The notes: generated by a model not told the origin, from the sequence alone. A stretch of 64,000 nt of DNA from Pedobacter jeongneungensis (GCF_000633455.1 NZ_AYMG01000017.1:1-64000); one strand, 5' to 3'. Shown: positions 9,165 to 19,197, numbered from the stretch's first letter. Translations and numbers: made by a program.

Positions 9165-10292
9165 ATGAAGACAAAAATTACCCTTTTAAAGAGCCTGACA
9201 GTGCTTTCGTTCGTATTATTAAGCATTGGATGTAAAAAAGAGAAGGAGCCGGTAGAAACAGGTCCAATTACGCCAACTTATTCCTTTATTGGTACCAGTG
9301 CCGATGAACTCATGTTTGAAGATGGCGAAGCCATGTCGACAATGATTAGCGAAAACAGGCGATTTGATGTGAGCAATGTATTGCGTATAGTGGCTGTAAA
9401 TAATACCACCATCGAGGTTGCGAATTTTGCTCCGGTAGATATTACCGATGCGACCATTTTGGCTACTATTGCTGGTCAGCCCCAAAAAATTCAGCTGTTA
9501 CATATTGGAACTATCAAAGGACATAGGGTTAAGCAGATACCCTATCCTTTTATCACCGGACAGACCGAATATCTGGATGTTAATCAGAAAACCGTAGACC
9601 TATCAGCTTATAAAACCAAAGGGATTGCTCCAACTGATATCAGTTTTGAGTTTACCGGTAACACTCCGCTTATAGAGAAGCTTAAAAAATTGAGTATCAT
9701 CAGGTGGCAGCCTAAAATGGAGGATTTTGATCCTCAGAATTTAGACAATAACTGGCTGGATGAACCAACAGCAAAACAATTTAGAATGTTTACCGGCTTT
9801 ATGATCAATTTCGCCTACATGTACACCGATGCCACCATGAAAAGCCGTATCGTTAATGAATATGTTATCGGTAATGATGGTACAACCCCATTAACTACTG
9901 CCGAAAAGGAAGCAGACTGGATCAAAGCTCAAACACGGACCAAAATCAATTGCGGTTTAACTGATACCCGTAAAGTTAACGGGCTTGGTGGCGGAAGTAC
10001 TTTTGGTATGCCAGACTGGGTTACTTTAAATTTTATGACCAATAGTTATACCACGCCATTTCACGAAATGGGGCACGTGCTGGGCTACAATCATAGTTCA
10101 TCAATGACCTACCCTCAAAACGACAGGGGCAATGTGCCCGTATTTATGGCCAGACAGAATGAAATGAATGCGGCTGGCGATTTCCCGGTGAGATTAAATA
10201 ATTATTATAAACCTGATGACATCCCTTCGCCTAAAGCAAGTGCAGCGGCATCATTAAAAGCCAATAAAATAACAGAGGAAGGTATTCATTGA
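9165..10292 (+). CDS. Metzincin-type zinc metallopeptidase lipoprotein
   Basis: A 375-aa lipoprotein with lipobox Cys23 (LSIGCKK). The motif HEMGHVLGYNH begins at residue 300 and fits the metzincin signature HExxHxxGxxH; a Met in SSSMTYPQ shortly after could be the Met-turn. The N-terminal 250 residues match no domain I recognise. A separate terminator and a 316-base gap divide it from the SusC operon, but its type of product suggests the same proteolytic theme. It is likely surface exposed or periplasmic. Confidence 0.8.
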   Translation: MKTKITLLKSLTVLSFVLLSIGCKKEKEPVETGPITPTYSFIGTSADELMFEDGEAMSTMISENRRFDVSNVLRIVAVNNTTIEVANFAPVDITDATILATIAGQPQKIQLLHIGTIKGHRVKQIPYPFITGQTEYLDVNQKTVDLSAYKTKGIAPTDISFEFTGNTPLIEKLKKLSIIRWQPKMEDFDPQNLDNNWLDEPTAKQFRMFTGFMINFAYMYTDATMKSRIVNEYVIGNDGTTPLTTAEKEADWIKAQTRTKINCGLTDTRKVNGLGGGSTFGMPDWVTLNFMTNSYTTPFHEMGHVLGYNHSSSMTYPQNDRGNVPVFMARQNEMNAAGDFPVRLNNYYKPDDIPSPKASAAASLKANKITEEGIH

Positions 10293-10486
10293 CCGGATAG
10301 ATAGGCTGTAAACTTTTTGGAGATGAATTTCTCCAAGGGCAGCACTTAAATAGCCATTATTGGGTTTCCTGGATTCGAAAACCACTGGTTGTCGCAATTC
10401 CCCCCTTAAGATGTCTGGAATATGCCCGACTAATCACTGAATTTGGGGTTATTTTTGATTAATATTTACCTTAAAATCATTTACCT

Positions 10487-11392
10487 ATGTTTCCCATCAA
10501 ACCTCATATCTGGTTCAGCCAGGATAAAGCCAAAGAGGCAGCCGAATTCTATGCATCATTACTGCCTGATTCGAGCCTGAATTATGTGAATCATTTCGCG
10601 ATGCCCGGTGGTGGCCAATGCGAAACTGTCGAATTTACCATTGCAGGACAGCCTTTTTTAGGTATCAGTGCAGGGCCTGGTTTAAATATTAGTCCTGCGA
10701 TATCTTTTATGATCAATTTTGATCCCTCCCGCGATCCTGATGCAGCCAGACATATCGACGAAGTTTGGAACAAGTTATTACCTGAAGGAGAAGTAATGAT
10801 GCCTTTAGACCGATATCCTTTTAGCGAACGTTATGGTTGGCTAAGTGATAAATATGGCATTTCATGGCAGTTGATCCTCACAAATCCTACTGGCGAGGAA
10901 AGGCCTGTGATTGTTCCATCATTGTTATATACGGGCAATGTAGCCGGTAAAGCCAGTGAAGCAATAGATTTTTATTGTTCCGTATTTAAAGATGGTAAAC
11001 GTGGTACCACGGCGCCCCGTACTGAAGATGTGGGACTCGACAAAGCCGGGACACTCATGTATGCTGATTTTTACATCAACCACACCTGGCTGGCCGCAAT
11101 GGATAGTGCACACCCGCATGGCTTCGGTTTTAACGATGCCGTATCGCTACTGATTATTTGCGATACACAAGAAGAGGTTGATTATTATTGGTCGGCCCTT
11201 ACAGCCGGAGGCGAAGCCGGGCAATGCGGCTGGTTAAAAGATAAATACGGTGTATCCTGGCAAGTGGCTTCTTCCTTAATGTTTGAAGCACTCAAAAATG
11301 GCAGCCCTGAACAGGTTACCCGGGTTACGCAAACTTTTATGACCATGAAAAAAGTTGATGTTGCGGCTTTACAACAAGCCTACAATGGTTAG
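10487..11392 (+). CDS. Double-domain VOC family protein (PhnB/3-DMU-9-MT-like)
   Basis: A 301-aa cytoplasmic protein made of two vicinal-oxygen-chelate modules. Each begins with a conserved pattern (PHIWFSQDKAKEAAEFYASL, and LLYTGNVAGKASEAIDFYCS near residue 147) and each ends with a DKYGISWQL or DKYGVSWQV motif. Proteins of this PhnB-like type are usually single-domain; tandem versions exist. The metal ligands and the reaction cannot be assigned from sequence alone. It appears monocistronic, with its own start after a 195-base gap. Confidence 0.85.
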   Translation: MFPIKPHIWFSQDKAKEAAEFYASLLPDSSLNYVNHFAMPGGGQCETVEFTIAGQPFLGISAGPGLNISPAISFMINFDPSRDPDAARHIDEVWNKLLPEGEVMMPLDRYPFSERYGWLSDKYGISWQLILTNPTGEERPVIVPSLLYTGNVAGKASEAIDFYCSVFKDGKRGTTAPRTEDVGLDKAGTLMYADFYINHTWLAAMDSAHPHGFGFNDAVSLLIICDTQEEVDYYWSALTAGGEAGQCGWLKDKYGVSWQVASSLMFEALKNGSPEQVTRVTQTFMTMKKVDVAALQQAYNG

Positions 11393-11539
11393 ATTGACTA
11401 TTATGTTGAGTGATAATTGTCGTGAGAAATGATAGGCAACAATGATAATGCGGGTTGCTATAACCTACATTATCATTACTTCTTGCTTTAAAATATTGAA
11501 TTTTCTATACCTATCATTAAATTAAATAAGTGCTTCGGG

Positions 11540-12121
11540 TTATTCAGCAGCTGCTTCAGCATTTATAGCGCTTACGGCAATTTCGGTAAGTGCTACATCT
11601 GTTGCTTTTTCATTCTCCAGCGTCTGACCTAATAGCTCTGCTACGTCAGAACGGTCTAAGTTTTCGGCAAAAACTTTTAATGTACCGTAAGTGGCAATTT
11701 CATAATGCTCTACTTTCTGTGCTGCAAGAATCAGCCCGGCATCGCGGATCATTGTTCCTGCATCAGTATCTTCTATAATACTGGTTGCCTCTTCAAGTAA
11801 TCCTGCCATGGCATCGCATTTTTTTGCGACAGGTTTTTCGCCAAGTAAGCCGAATACCTGTTCCAGTGTATCAATGTGGGTTTGGGTTTCTTGTGTATGT
11901 TTTTCAAAAGCTGCAGCAAGTTCAGTACTGGTTGCTGCTTTTTTCATTTTAGGAAGTGCTTTTACCAAGTGTTTTTCTGCCCAATAAATATCTTTTAACT
12001 CATCCACAAAAAACTCATGGAATTCGGATGGTTCTATTTTTCCAGCGGTATTGCCACTAGCTTTTTTGGTTGTTGTTTTGCCGGCAGCCTTAGCTGTAGC
12101 TGTTTTTGTTGTAGTTGCCAT
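11540..12121 (-). CDS. DUF892 ferritin-like protein (YciE/YciF type)
   Basis: A 193-aa protein. The first ~30 residues are a low-complexity Thr/Lys/Ala tail resembling DNA-binding histone-like tails. Then comes an all-helical DUF892 domain (FHEFFVDELKDIYWAEKHL at about 33-51, with regularly placed Glu and His such as KHTQETQTHIDTLE) of the ferritin-like fold. Family members are linked to stress responses and sometimes bind metal. The basic tail may bring it to DNA, which is inference. Transcribed alone, facing the VOC gene. Confidence 0.9.
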   Translation of the reverse strand: MATTTKTATAKAAGKTTTKKASGNTAGKIEPSEFHEFFVDELKDIYWAEKHLVKALPKMKKAATSTELAAAFEKHTQETQTHIDTLEQVFGLLGEKPVAKKCDAMAGLLEEATSIIEDTDAGTMIRDAGLILAAQKVEHYEIATYGTLKVFAENLDRSDVAELLGQTLENEKATDVALTEIAVSAINAEAAAE

Positions 12122-12587
12122 ATGCTTTATTATTAATTTTCGTTTGGTTTAAGAACCTTGCTCCAGCACAAATGGTTTAAGGAATTGAACAAACAGGTAA
12201 TTTTACTGTGTTTTATACGTATTTGTCCCCTCCCGAGCTCGTTACCTGTTTTTGCTTTAACTGATAAAAAGCAAAACAATTTCTAAGGTATAGCGATTTT
12301 TGACTAAAACACCGTTATGGATATTGAAGTGCTTATGTCATTACGAATGGGTACATAATTTCTGGAATGTTGGGTTGAAGAAATGCTGAAAATAGAGGTT
12401 TAATCCCGGTGTAGACCAATAAAACCGGACGCATCAAGCGTTCGGTTTATTTTATTTGAATTAAAGCCACATTTCTTTAAGAAAATGAACAGCGTTATTT
12501 AAAACTTTATGGAATGAGCCGTGTTATTTTATTGCCTGACAATTTCGACAATCCAAGAAAGCCTTGTCCTGATCACGCCTAATCCCA
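12122..12587. other. Gap between DUF892 gene and response regulator gene
   Basis: 466 bases with no convincing open frame. They hold the promoter of the leftward DUF892 gene and that of the rightward regulator gene. A strong hairpin at 12421-12447 is not explained by either gene. Confidence 0.5.
12421..12447 (+). terminator. Orphan terminator-like hairpin
   Basis: AAACCGGACGC pairs with GCGTTCGGTTT (one G-U pair) around a 5-base loop and is followed by a T-rich tract. No rightward gene precedes it within the gap, so it may end an unannotated small transcript, or attenuate read-through into the regulator gene. Confidence 0.6.
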
Positions 12588-13235
12588 ATGAAAAATATCA
12601 TTTTAGCAGAAGATCATAAGGTCATCAGAAATGGACTTAAAATGCTCCTTGAATCTACAAACGAATATAAAATTGTTTTTGATGCCAATAATGGTCAGGA
12701 AGTGATCGATGCGCTCAGCCAGGGAATACAGGCAGATCTCATTGTTTCAGACATTGGTATGCCCGTAATGGATGGCATTACGATGATTAAGGTATTAAAT
12801 GAGAAAGATTTTCATGTTCCGGTGTTGATCATTTCTATGCTTGAAGATGATTCCCATCTTTATCAGGCCATAAGGGCGGGTGCTAAGGGATTTCTTACCA
12901 AATCTGTTGATTCGGACGAACTGTTTTTTGCCATATCGCGAATTATTAGCGGAGAACGCTACATCTGCTCGGGACTTTCTGTAAAGATTGTTGACCGGGT
13001 TATCGAATCCACCATTTTACCGGGAGGCATTATGCAGGGGACTGAGCTTTCTTCCAGAGAGATAGAAATCCTACAGCTCATTGGCCAGGGACTTACTAAT
13101 ATAGAAATGGCCAATAGGTTATTTATTTCGCGCCGTACAGTTGAGGGCCACCGCCAAAACCTGATCGATAAAACAGGTGCAAAAAACACAGCTGCATTGA
13201 TGCGTTTTGCTTATACCAAAGGAATTCTTAACTGA
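12588..13235 (+). CDS. NarL/FixJ-type response regulator
   Basis: A 215-aa response regulator. The receiver domain (1-~120) has acidic residues near the N-terminus (AEDH), the phospho-acceptor Asp55 in VSDIGMP, and a Lys in FLTKS. A LuxR-type helix-turn-helix (about 150-212) contains LSSREIEILQLIGQGLTNIE and RRTVEGHRQNL. It should bind DNA when phosphorylated. No partner histidine kinase is adjacent, so it is an orphan in this window. A shared terminator separates it from the convergent sigma factor gene. Confidence 0.93.
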   Translation: MKNIILAEDHKVIRNGLKMLLESTNEYKIVFDANNGQEVIDALSQGIQADLIVSDIGMPVMDGITMIKVLNEKDFHVPVLIISMLEDDSHLYQAIRAGAKGFLTKSVDSDELFFAISRIISGERYICSGLSVKIVDRVIESTILPGGIMQGTELSSREIEILQLIGQGLTNIEMANRLFISRRTVEGHRQNLIDKTGAKNTAALMRFAYTKGILN

Positions 13236-13387
13236 TGAAACGATTGACTTACGGTGAAAATAAAAGCCACTAGCCTTTTTATCGGAAACCCAAAAAATAG
13301 TATTTCAGGTATTTTGCGCAGATAAAAACGTATTTTACACAGGTAAAGAATTGTAGCATCTTAAGTTATTTTTATAATAGTGTACAA

Positions 13388-13425
13388 AAAAGAGGAAAGT
13401 AATTTAATCATTGCTTTCCTCTTTT
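13388..13425. terminator. Bidirectional terminator
   Basis: AAAAGAGGAAAG at 13388-13399 pairs perfectly with CTTTCCTCTTTT at 13414-13425. A/T runs on both flanks let it serve both the rightward regulator gene and the leftward sigma factor gene. Confidence 0.85.
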
Positions 13426-13431
13426 GGTTTA

Positions 13432-13935
13432 TTAGCGGTACTGCTTAAGGTACTTCTTCAGGAGGATCCTCGCCTCATGGATATATGTTTTAACCGTACC
13501 CAGAGGCAGTTGCATGTCATCAGCAATCTCATGGTATTTATATCCTTCAAAATAGCGGATAAATGGGACAGAATATTTTTCGGGCAACATGGCTAAGGCC
13601 AGATTAATATCCTGCATGGCAAAACTGCCTTCAGAGCCGTTTGTGGTTGCACTATGATAAAGATTGGCAGAGGTAATCTCTTCTTCCTGTACAGTACGAT
13701 CGCGGGTTTTAAGGGTTTTTTTGTAATTGTTGATAAAGGTGTTCTTCATAATCACAAAGAGCCATCCCTTGATGTTGGTACCATCCTCAAATTTAGATAC
13801 AAAGCGAGTGGCCTTAAGCAGGGTTTCCTGCAGCAGGTCGTTGGCATCTTCGGGATCTCTTGTAAAATTGAGCGCGTGCGATCTAAGTGACGACGCGTGA
13901 AAACTGATGGTCTCACTGAATTCTTTCTGTGTCAT
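13432..13935 (-). CDS. ECF-type RNA polymerase sigma factor
   Basis: A 167-aa sigma-70 family protein, counted from the ATG giving MTQKEFSE; an upstream ATG at 14010 would add 25 residues that match nothing in the family. Region 2 is seen in RDPEDANDLLQETLLKA and WLFVIMKNTFINNYKK. Region 4 is seen in LPEKYSVPFIRYFEGYKYHE followed by IADDMQLPLGTVKTYIHEAR. It should redirect RNA polymerase to a small regulon. No anti-sigma factor gene is adjacent, so it may be of the standalone Bacteroidota type. Confidence 0.92.
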   Translation of the reverse strand: MTQKEFSETISFHASSLRSHALNFTRDPEDANDLLQETLLKATRFVSKFEDGTNIKGWLFVIMKNTFINNYKKTLKTRDRTVQEEEITSANLYHSATTNGSEGSFAMQDINLALAMLPEKYSVPFIRYFEGYKYHEIADDMQLPLGTVKTYIHEARILLKKYLKQYR

Positions 13936-14323
13936 AACTTTTTGTTTTAGCGTATAACCAGTCGAAACAAAACCTATACCATTGAAATTATTCCTTACTG
14001 GTTGTATCATGTCTTATAGGTATATTCCACAATACCCGTATTTATACCTGCCTGAAAATGTTTAGTGGTTTTTAACGCACAATAATTGTTGTTGCCTGTA
14101 TCAAACGCAGAAATGAAAATCAAAGATTATTATCTGAAAGCAGTAGTTGCTGTTGCCTGAGATTTGTCTTTATATCAAGTTAATATATTGTGCCAATCCG
14201 TTAATTGCTGATTATTATTCTGTTTAGTATTTGTTAAATTTGTTTGCCTGTTTTCATCATTATCCAGATCAATAATTACCTGCTTGCAGGTTGTTATATC
14301 ATTTAACCGTTAGTTATTATTTT
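13936..14323. other. Divergent promoter region between sigma factor and sulfatase
   Basis: About 390 bases with no gene. They carry the start regions of the leftward sigma factor gene and the rightward sulfatase gene. The only element I can point to is the -7-like box at 14235. Confidence 0.4.
14235..14242 (+). promoter_or_regulatory. Possible -7 box upstream of the sulfatase gene
   Basis: TAAATTTG matches the Bacteroidota -7 consensus TAnnTTTG and lies about 80 bases upstream of the sulfatase ATG. A TTG element at the expected upstream spacing is not evident, so the call is tentative. Confidence 0.3.
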
Positions 14324-15758
14324 ATGAGCCATTTCTTTAAGCCTCTTTTTATATTTATTCTTACATACACACTGTACTTTAATGCTCATGCTCAAAACCA
14401 GCAGCCTGTTGCCAAACCCAATATCCTGCTGATTTTTGCAGATGATCTTGGCTATATGGATTGTGGCTTTACCGGGAGCAAGATCATGGAAACCCCGAAC
14501 ATTGACGCGCTTTCGAAAAAGGGGATGGTATTTAACAATGCTTATGCCGGCGCAGGTAATTGTGCACCCAGCCGGGCAGCGTTAATTAGCGGGCAATATT
14601 CTCCGAGAACCGGCGTATATGCGGTAGGGAGTACTACGCGTGGGCCTGTAGATTTGATGAGGCTTGTGCCGGTGCGCAATAACGTTTCGCTCAATTCATC
14701 TTTTCATACCATTGCCGAAGGACTGAAAGGTGAGGGGTATGTAACTGCTATTTTTGGTAAGTGGCATTTGGCAGATTCTAAAGAAACCCAGCCCCAGGCA
14801 CAGGGATTCGATTGGTATACAAAAGGTCTGAAAGAACAATCGGCTAAAGGCAGCAATGAGGCCAATGATCCAAAAGGCGTGTCTTATCTAACCGATGCTG
14901 CCATTAAATTTATGCAAAATACAAAAGATAAGCCCTTTTTCGCCTATCTGGCGCACAATGCAATCCATTCGAAACTTGAAGCAAAAGCAGAAACAATAGC
15001 GAAATTTAAGAAAAAAGGATTAAGTGATAAGATGGCAGTTTATGCAGCCTGTACTTACGATTTTGATGTAAGTGTAGGTGTAGTAATGGATTTTTTGAAA
15101 ATCTGGACTGGATAAAAATACACTTGTAATTTTTACCAGTGATAATGGCGCCACCCAACAATCATCACAGGAGCCACTAAGGGGAAACAAAGGAGCGTAT
15201 TACGAGGGAGGAATCAGAGAACCATTTATCGCCTATTGGCCTGATCACATCAAACCAGGCTCAGCAAATGCTACTCCCATCATCAACCTCGATTTTTACC
15301 CCACCTTTATGTCTTTAGCCGAGAATAAAAAATTTAAAGGCGATGGCGAAGATTTGATGCCCCTTTTGTTGGGACAAAAAACAGAAACCATCAGAAAATC
15401 GATATACTGGTATTTTCCGGGTTACCTGGATAATCCTGTCATCAGGGGAAGGGATAAGGTGTTCCGCACCAGGCCAGTTGCCGTAATCAGAAAAGGAGAT
15501 TTTAAGCTGCATCTTTACCTCGAAGAATGGATGCTGGATGGAGGGAAGGCCAAAATCAATGAAAATAACGCCGTGGAACTATACAATATCAAAACTGATG
15601 AAGGTGAACACCTTAATCTGGCGAACGCTAACCAGGTAAAGAGAGATGAGCTTTTAGCTGACCTCTTAAACTGGATGAAAAAAACCAAAGCTCCGCTGCC
15701 TACTAAAATCACGGCGACCAACAAACCTGTTCAAGGTACGGTAGGGGGCGAAAATTAA
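14324..15758 (+). pseudogene. Sulfatase, disrupted by a frameshift near 15104
   Basis: An exported type I sulfatase. The N-terminal part (ATG at 14324, signal peptide ending AHAQ) has FADDLGY with Asp40 and Asp41, and the formylglycine motif CAPSR at Cys80. It reads to a stop at 15113. The C-terminal part continues one frame over: GLDKNTLVIFTSDNGA is readable from about 15105, and then the frame runs to 15758. A net +1 shift near 15104 restores one full-length enzyme of about 478 residues. Either the gene is inactive or there is a sequencing error. The sister sulfatase gene follows 30 bases later. Confidence 0.82.
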
Positions 15759-15788
15759 TTACAAATCACGAAACCATATTTATATCGA

Positions 15789-17858
15789 ATGAAACCTGTT
15801 TTTTACCTCTTGCTTATCACAAACTTATTTCTGGCCGGCAATAGCCTTGCTCAGGAAAAAAAGAAAAAGACACCGAATATCATTTTCATACTTACAGATG
15901 ATCTGGGCTACGGCGATGTGGGTGTGTTTTTTCAAAATAAAAGAGCAGCAGGTCAGGATAAAAGTAAGCCATTTACCCTTACGCCACATCTGGATGAAAT
16001 GGCCGCTTCGGGGGCTACACTTCCGCAACATTACTGTTCGGCCCCGGTTTGTGCACCATCTAGAGCATCAATTCTGCTTGGGCAGAGCCAGGGACATGCC
16101 AATGTGAGGGATAATCAATTTGATAAGGCACTGGCCAATAATTATACCTTAGGTAATGTAATGCAAAAAGCAGGTTATGCTACGGTAGCCATCGGCAAAT
16201 GGGGGCTTCAGGGCACCAAAGAATGGTCTGCTCATCCGCTAAACAGGGGTTTTGATTATTATTATGGTTATATGCGCCATTCAGACGGACATGAACACTA
16301 TCCTAAAGAGGGTTTGTACAGGGGAAAGAAAGAGGTTTGGGAAAATAAAACAGAAGTGAGTGCAGGTTTGGATAAATGTTATACAGGTGATTTATGGACG
16401 GCAAGAGCGAAAAAATGGATCATCGACCATAGCAAAAGCAAAGATCCGGGTCAGCCGTTTTTTATGTTTTTAGCCTACGATACCCCGCATGCTGTTTTAG
16501 AGCTTCCTACTTCCGCATATCCTGCCGGCGGTGGGCTGAATGGAGGTGTGCAGTGGATCGGAAAAACCGGTGAAATGATCAATACGGCTACCGGAGTACC
16601 CGATAGCTGGACACACCCCGATTATATCAATGCCACCTATGATGATGACCATAATACCGCAACTGCTGAAAAACCATGGCCTGATACTTACAAAAGGTTT
16701 GCCACCTCAACAAGGAGGATTGATGATGAGGTGGGGGACATTTTACTGTTGCTTAAAGACCTCAGGATTGATTCGAATACTTTGGTGGTTTTTAGCTCTG
16801 ATAACGGACCATCGATAGAATCGTACCTTCCAAAACCTCATGTGCCTTACAGTGCCAACTTTTTTGATAGTTTTGGTCCGTTTGACGGGATAAAAAGAGA
16901 TGTACTGGAAGGTGGTATGCGCATGCCGGTTATTGCCAAATGGGCAGGGCACATCCCTGCACATACCATTGTAAATACACCAAGTATCTCATATGATTGG
17001 ATGCCTACATTTTTGGATGTGGCCAACTTACCTGCACCGGCAGTATCAGATGGGGTTTCTTTGTTGCCGTCTCTAACCGGAAAAGGCAAACAGAAGGAAA
17101 GTATGATCTATTCGGAATATTTTGAAGGCGGTAAAACGCCATCTTATCCGGAGTATGCCAGTGTAAACCGTGGCAGGACCAGAAATCAGATGCAGATGAT
17201 TAGAATGGGTAATATGGTGGGCGTAAGGTATGATATAAAATCACAAGCTGATAATTTCCAGATTTTTGATGTGCTAAAAGACCCCCATCAGAAGTATAAT
17301 TTGGCTGAAACCCAAAATATGGCTTCTCTTCAGCGTAAAATGAAAGATATGGTGCTCCAGGTGCGCCGGGTAGACGTAGAGGCTAAAAGACCTTATGATA
17401 CTGTAGCAGTGCCTGCCATAGTTAATACCACTATACGCAAAGGATTGTTATGGAAAACCTATCGCTCGGCAACAACATGGCTACCCAATACCCAGGGGCT
17501 AAGCATCATTTCTAGTGGTAAAAGCGTCGGGTTAGAGCCTGAAATAACCAATAAGGATGCTGCTAACCTTGTTACAGTTGAGGGATTTATAAAAATCCCG
17601 GCCGATGGAGATTATACTTTTTATCTGGCGTCCAAGGGTAAAGCATTTCTCAGGATACATGATGCGGTATTAATTGATGAAGATTTTGGCTACACCCCAA
17701 AAAGTGAAAAGCAGAGTACTATTAAGTTAAAGGCAGGTCTGCATCCCATCAAAATTTATTACAAGAATATTGCGCACAAGGGGGGAGATGTGACGTTGGA
17801 ATGGTCGAGTGCTGCATTTGAAAAACAGCCTGTGCCAAAAACCGTTTTCTTTAATTAA
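15789..17858 (+). CDS. Exported sulfatase with C-terminal PA14-like domain
   Basis: A 689-aa sulfatase with a signal peptide (cleavage near NSLAQ). Asp37 and Asp38 in LTDDLGYGD and the formylglycine Cys88 in CAPSR form the metal/catalytic site, with VVFSSDNGPS further on supplying more ligands. After about residue 530 the protein leaves the sulfatase fold. A beta-rich domain (about 575-685: PADGDYTFYLASKGKAFLRI, LKAGLHPIKIYYKN) resembles PA14 carbohydrate-binding modules. It should remove sulfate esters from a glycan in the periplasm. No SusC/SusD or maturase gene is adjacent. Confidence 0.9.
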   Translation: MKPVFYLLLITNLFLAGNSLAQEKKKKTPNIIFILTDDLGYGDVGVFFQNKRAAGQDKSKPFTLTPHLDEMAASGATLPQHYCSAPVCAPSRASILLGQSQGHANVRDNQFDKALANNYTLGNVMQKAGYATVAIGKWGLQGTKEWSAHPLNRGFDYYYGYMRHSDGHEHYPKEGLYRGKKEVWENKTEVSAGLDKCYTGDLWTARAKKWIIDHSKSKDPGQPFFMFLAYDTPHAVLELPTSAYPAGGGLNGGVQWIGKTGEMINTATGVPDSWTHPDYINATYDDDHNTATAEKPWPDTYKRFATSTRRIDDEVGDILLLLKDLRIDSNTLVVFSSDNGPSIESYLPKPHVPYSANFFDSFGPFDGIKRDVLEGGMRMPVIAKWAGHIPAHTIVNTPSISYDWMPTFLDVANLPAPAVSDGVSLLPSLTGKGKQKESMIYSEYFEGGKTPSYPEYASVNRGRTRNQMQMIRMGNMVGVRYDIKSQADNFQIFDVLKDPHQKYNLAETQNMASLQRKMKDMVLQVRRVDVEAKRPYDTVAVPAIVNTTIRKGLLWKTYRSATTWLPNTQGLSIISSGKSVGLEPEITNKDAANLVTVEGFIKIPADGDYTFYLASKGKAFLRIHDAVLIDEDFGYTPKSEKQSTIKLKAGLHPIKIYYKNIAHKGGDVTLEWSSAAFEKQPVPKTVFFN

Positions 17859-17944
17859 ATTTTTTGATCTTGAGCGTTAACTGCTGATCAGATTGGTTTC
17901 TAACAGTGAACACAATCTTTGGCCAAAAATTCGTACGCCACTAT

Positions 17945-18976
17945 TTAATGTTTATTTGTTATAAATTTTATGGCTTCCTGAATATTTTTATCTGCCAACA
18001 GATCATCATAATTATCTTGCTTTGTAACCGTAACATCAGGAACAATTTGTTCATAATAGTTACCATTTCGATCGCTGTCATACGAGTTTGTCAAGGCCAT
18101 GGTAATATCAAAAGGCATAGGCCATAAGATATTTCCTGTAGTAGCACCGTAAGTATTTTCTCCTATAAAAATAGTATTGGATCTCCCTTTAAATGCCAGT
18201 GCTGTTACTTCTCCAGCGCTCGCGGTAAATTTTCCAATGATGATAGCTGTCCTTGCTTTGTCGAGCAGTTCCCCATTGGGATTGATGGACGCAGGCGACT
18301 TTGAACTATCAATATACCTTCCATCTTTCAATTGAAATATACTTTCCTTTTTTTTATTCGCATTCAGTGATCCCCATATCTCATTATCCCCAAGAAAATC
18401 ATATAAGGATAAAAGCATTGGAGTTGAGTTTCCTCCCGTATTTAAGCGCAAATCAACGATCCATCCTTTTACCTGATGCTTGATTTTAAGCTCAGCTATT
18501 TGGTTGTATAGCGGTTGTGCTATGATTTGCATGTTTTTTGCGCTTGTATCAAAAAATAACATACTTGGCATTAGGATATAGCCATATTTTCCATCAAGTA
18601 ATTTGGCTTCGAAAGCTGGTTTTGTATCATACTTCTTTTTCCATTGCAGGCTATAATCCTCGATGGATATCTTTTTTCCTGTTGCAGCATATTTTTTCTG
18701 TTTATAAAATACAATACAATGGTTCGCACCGATTTTGTCAAAAAGGGGTTTTATCTCGTTTAAAGAATTTTGAAAGTTGCTGTATTGTATTAGATTCTGT
18801 TTTGTTTCAGCTTCAATCACTTTCCAGTTTACTGTTTGCTTATGTAAGTACCTGGATTTTAATGCTGAAAAAAGTTCATTATAAAATGTTTTAATGCTGT
18901 CTTGAGCGGTATTTTTTTCTTGTGCATCTAGGTTTACGGTCAAAAGGCACAACACAATGAGTAAAGTATATTTCAT
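17945..18976 (-). CDS. S41-family (C-terminal processing) peptidase-like protein
   Basis: A 343-aa exported protein (signal peptide ending NLDAQ). The C-terminal half has S41 features: GWIVDLRLNTGGNSTPMLL, and then KFTASAGEVTALAFKG, in which a Ser precedes the usual Ala-Gly-Glu element. No PDZ domain is obvious in the N-terminal half. Tail-to-tail with the sulfatase and alone in its transcription unit. A peptidase role is likely; substrate unknown. Confidence 0.8.
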   Translation of the reverse strand: MKYTLLIVLCLLTVNLDAQEKNTAQDSIKTFYNELFSALKSRYLHKQTVNWKVIEAETKQNLIQYSNFQNSLNEIKPLFDKIGANHCIVFYKQKKYAATGKKISIEDYSLQWKKKYDTKPAFEAKLLDGKYGYILMPSMLFFDTSAKNMQIIAQPLYNQIAELKIKHQVKGWIVDLRLNTGGNSTPMLLSLYDFLGDNEIWGSLNANKKKESIFQLKDGRYIDSSKSPASINPNGELLDKARTAIIIGKFTASAGEVTALAFKGRSNTIFIGENTYGATTGNILWPMPFDITMALTNSYDSDRNGNYYEQIVPDVTVTKQDNYDDLLADKNIQEAIKFITNKH

Positions 18977-19197
18977 TTATATTTTTTTATTAAGATGTAC
19001 ACATCAAAGCGGAGGTTGCAAGCAGGTTAAAATAAAAATTATTCAAGGGATTATTTTCTGTAGATTTTAGTTTTTCTATCATAGATTATGTAGGCTTAGA
19101 TATTGCATTTGGTTTAAGATCATTTAATTAGCTGATGCTGCTCACATTTTTAACATGGGTTTTTTACAAACTTTATACTTAATAAACAGAGCGCAAT

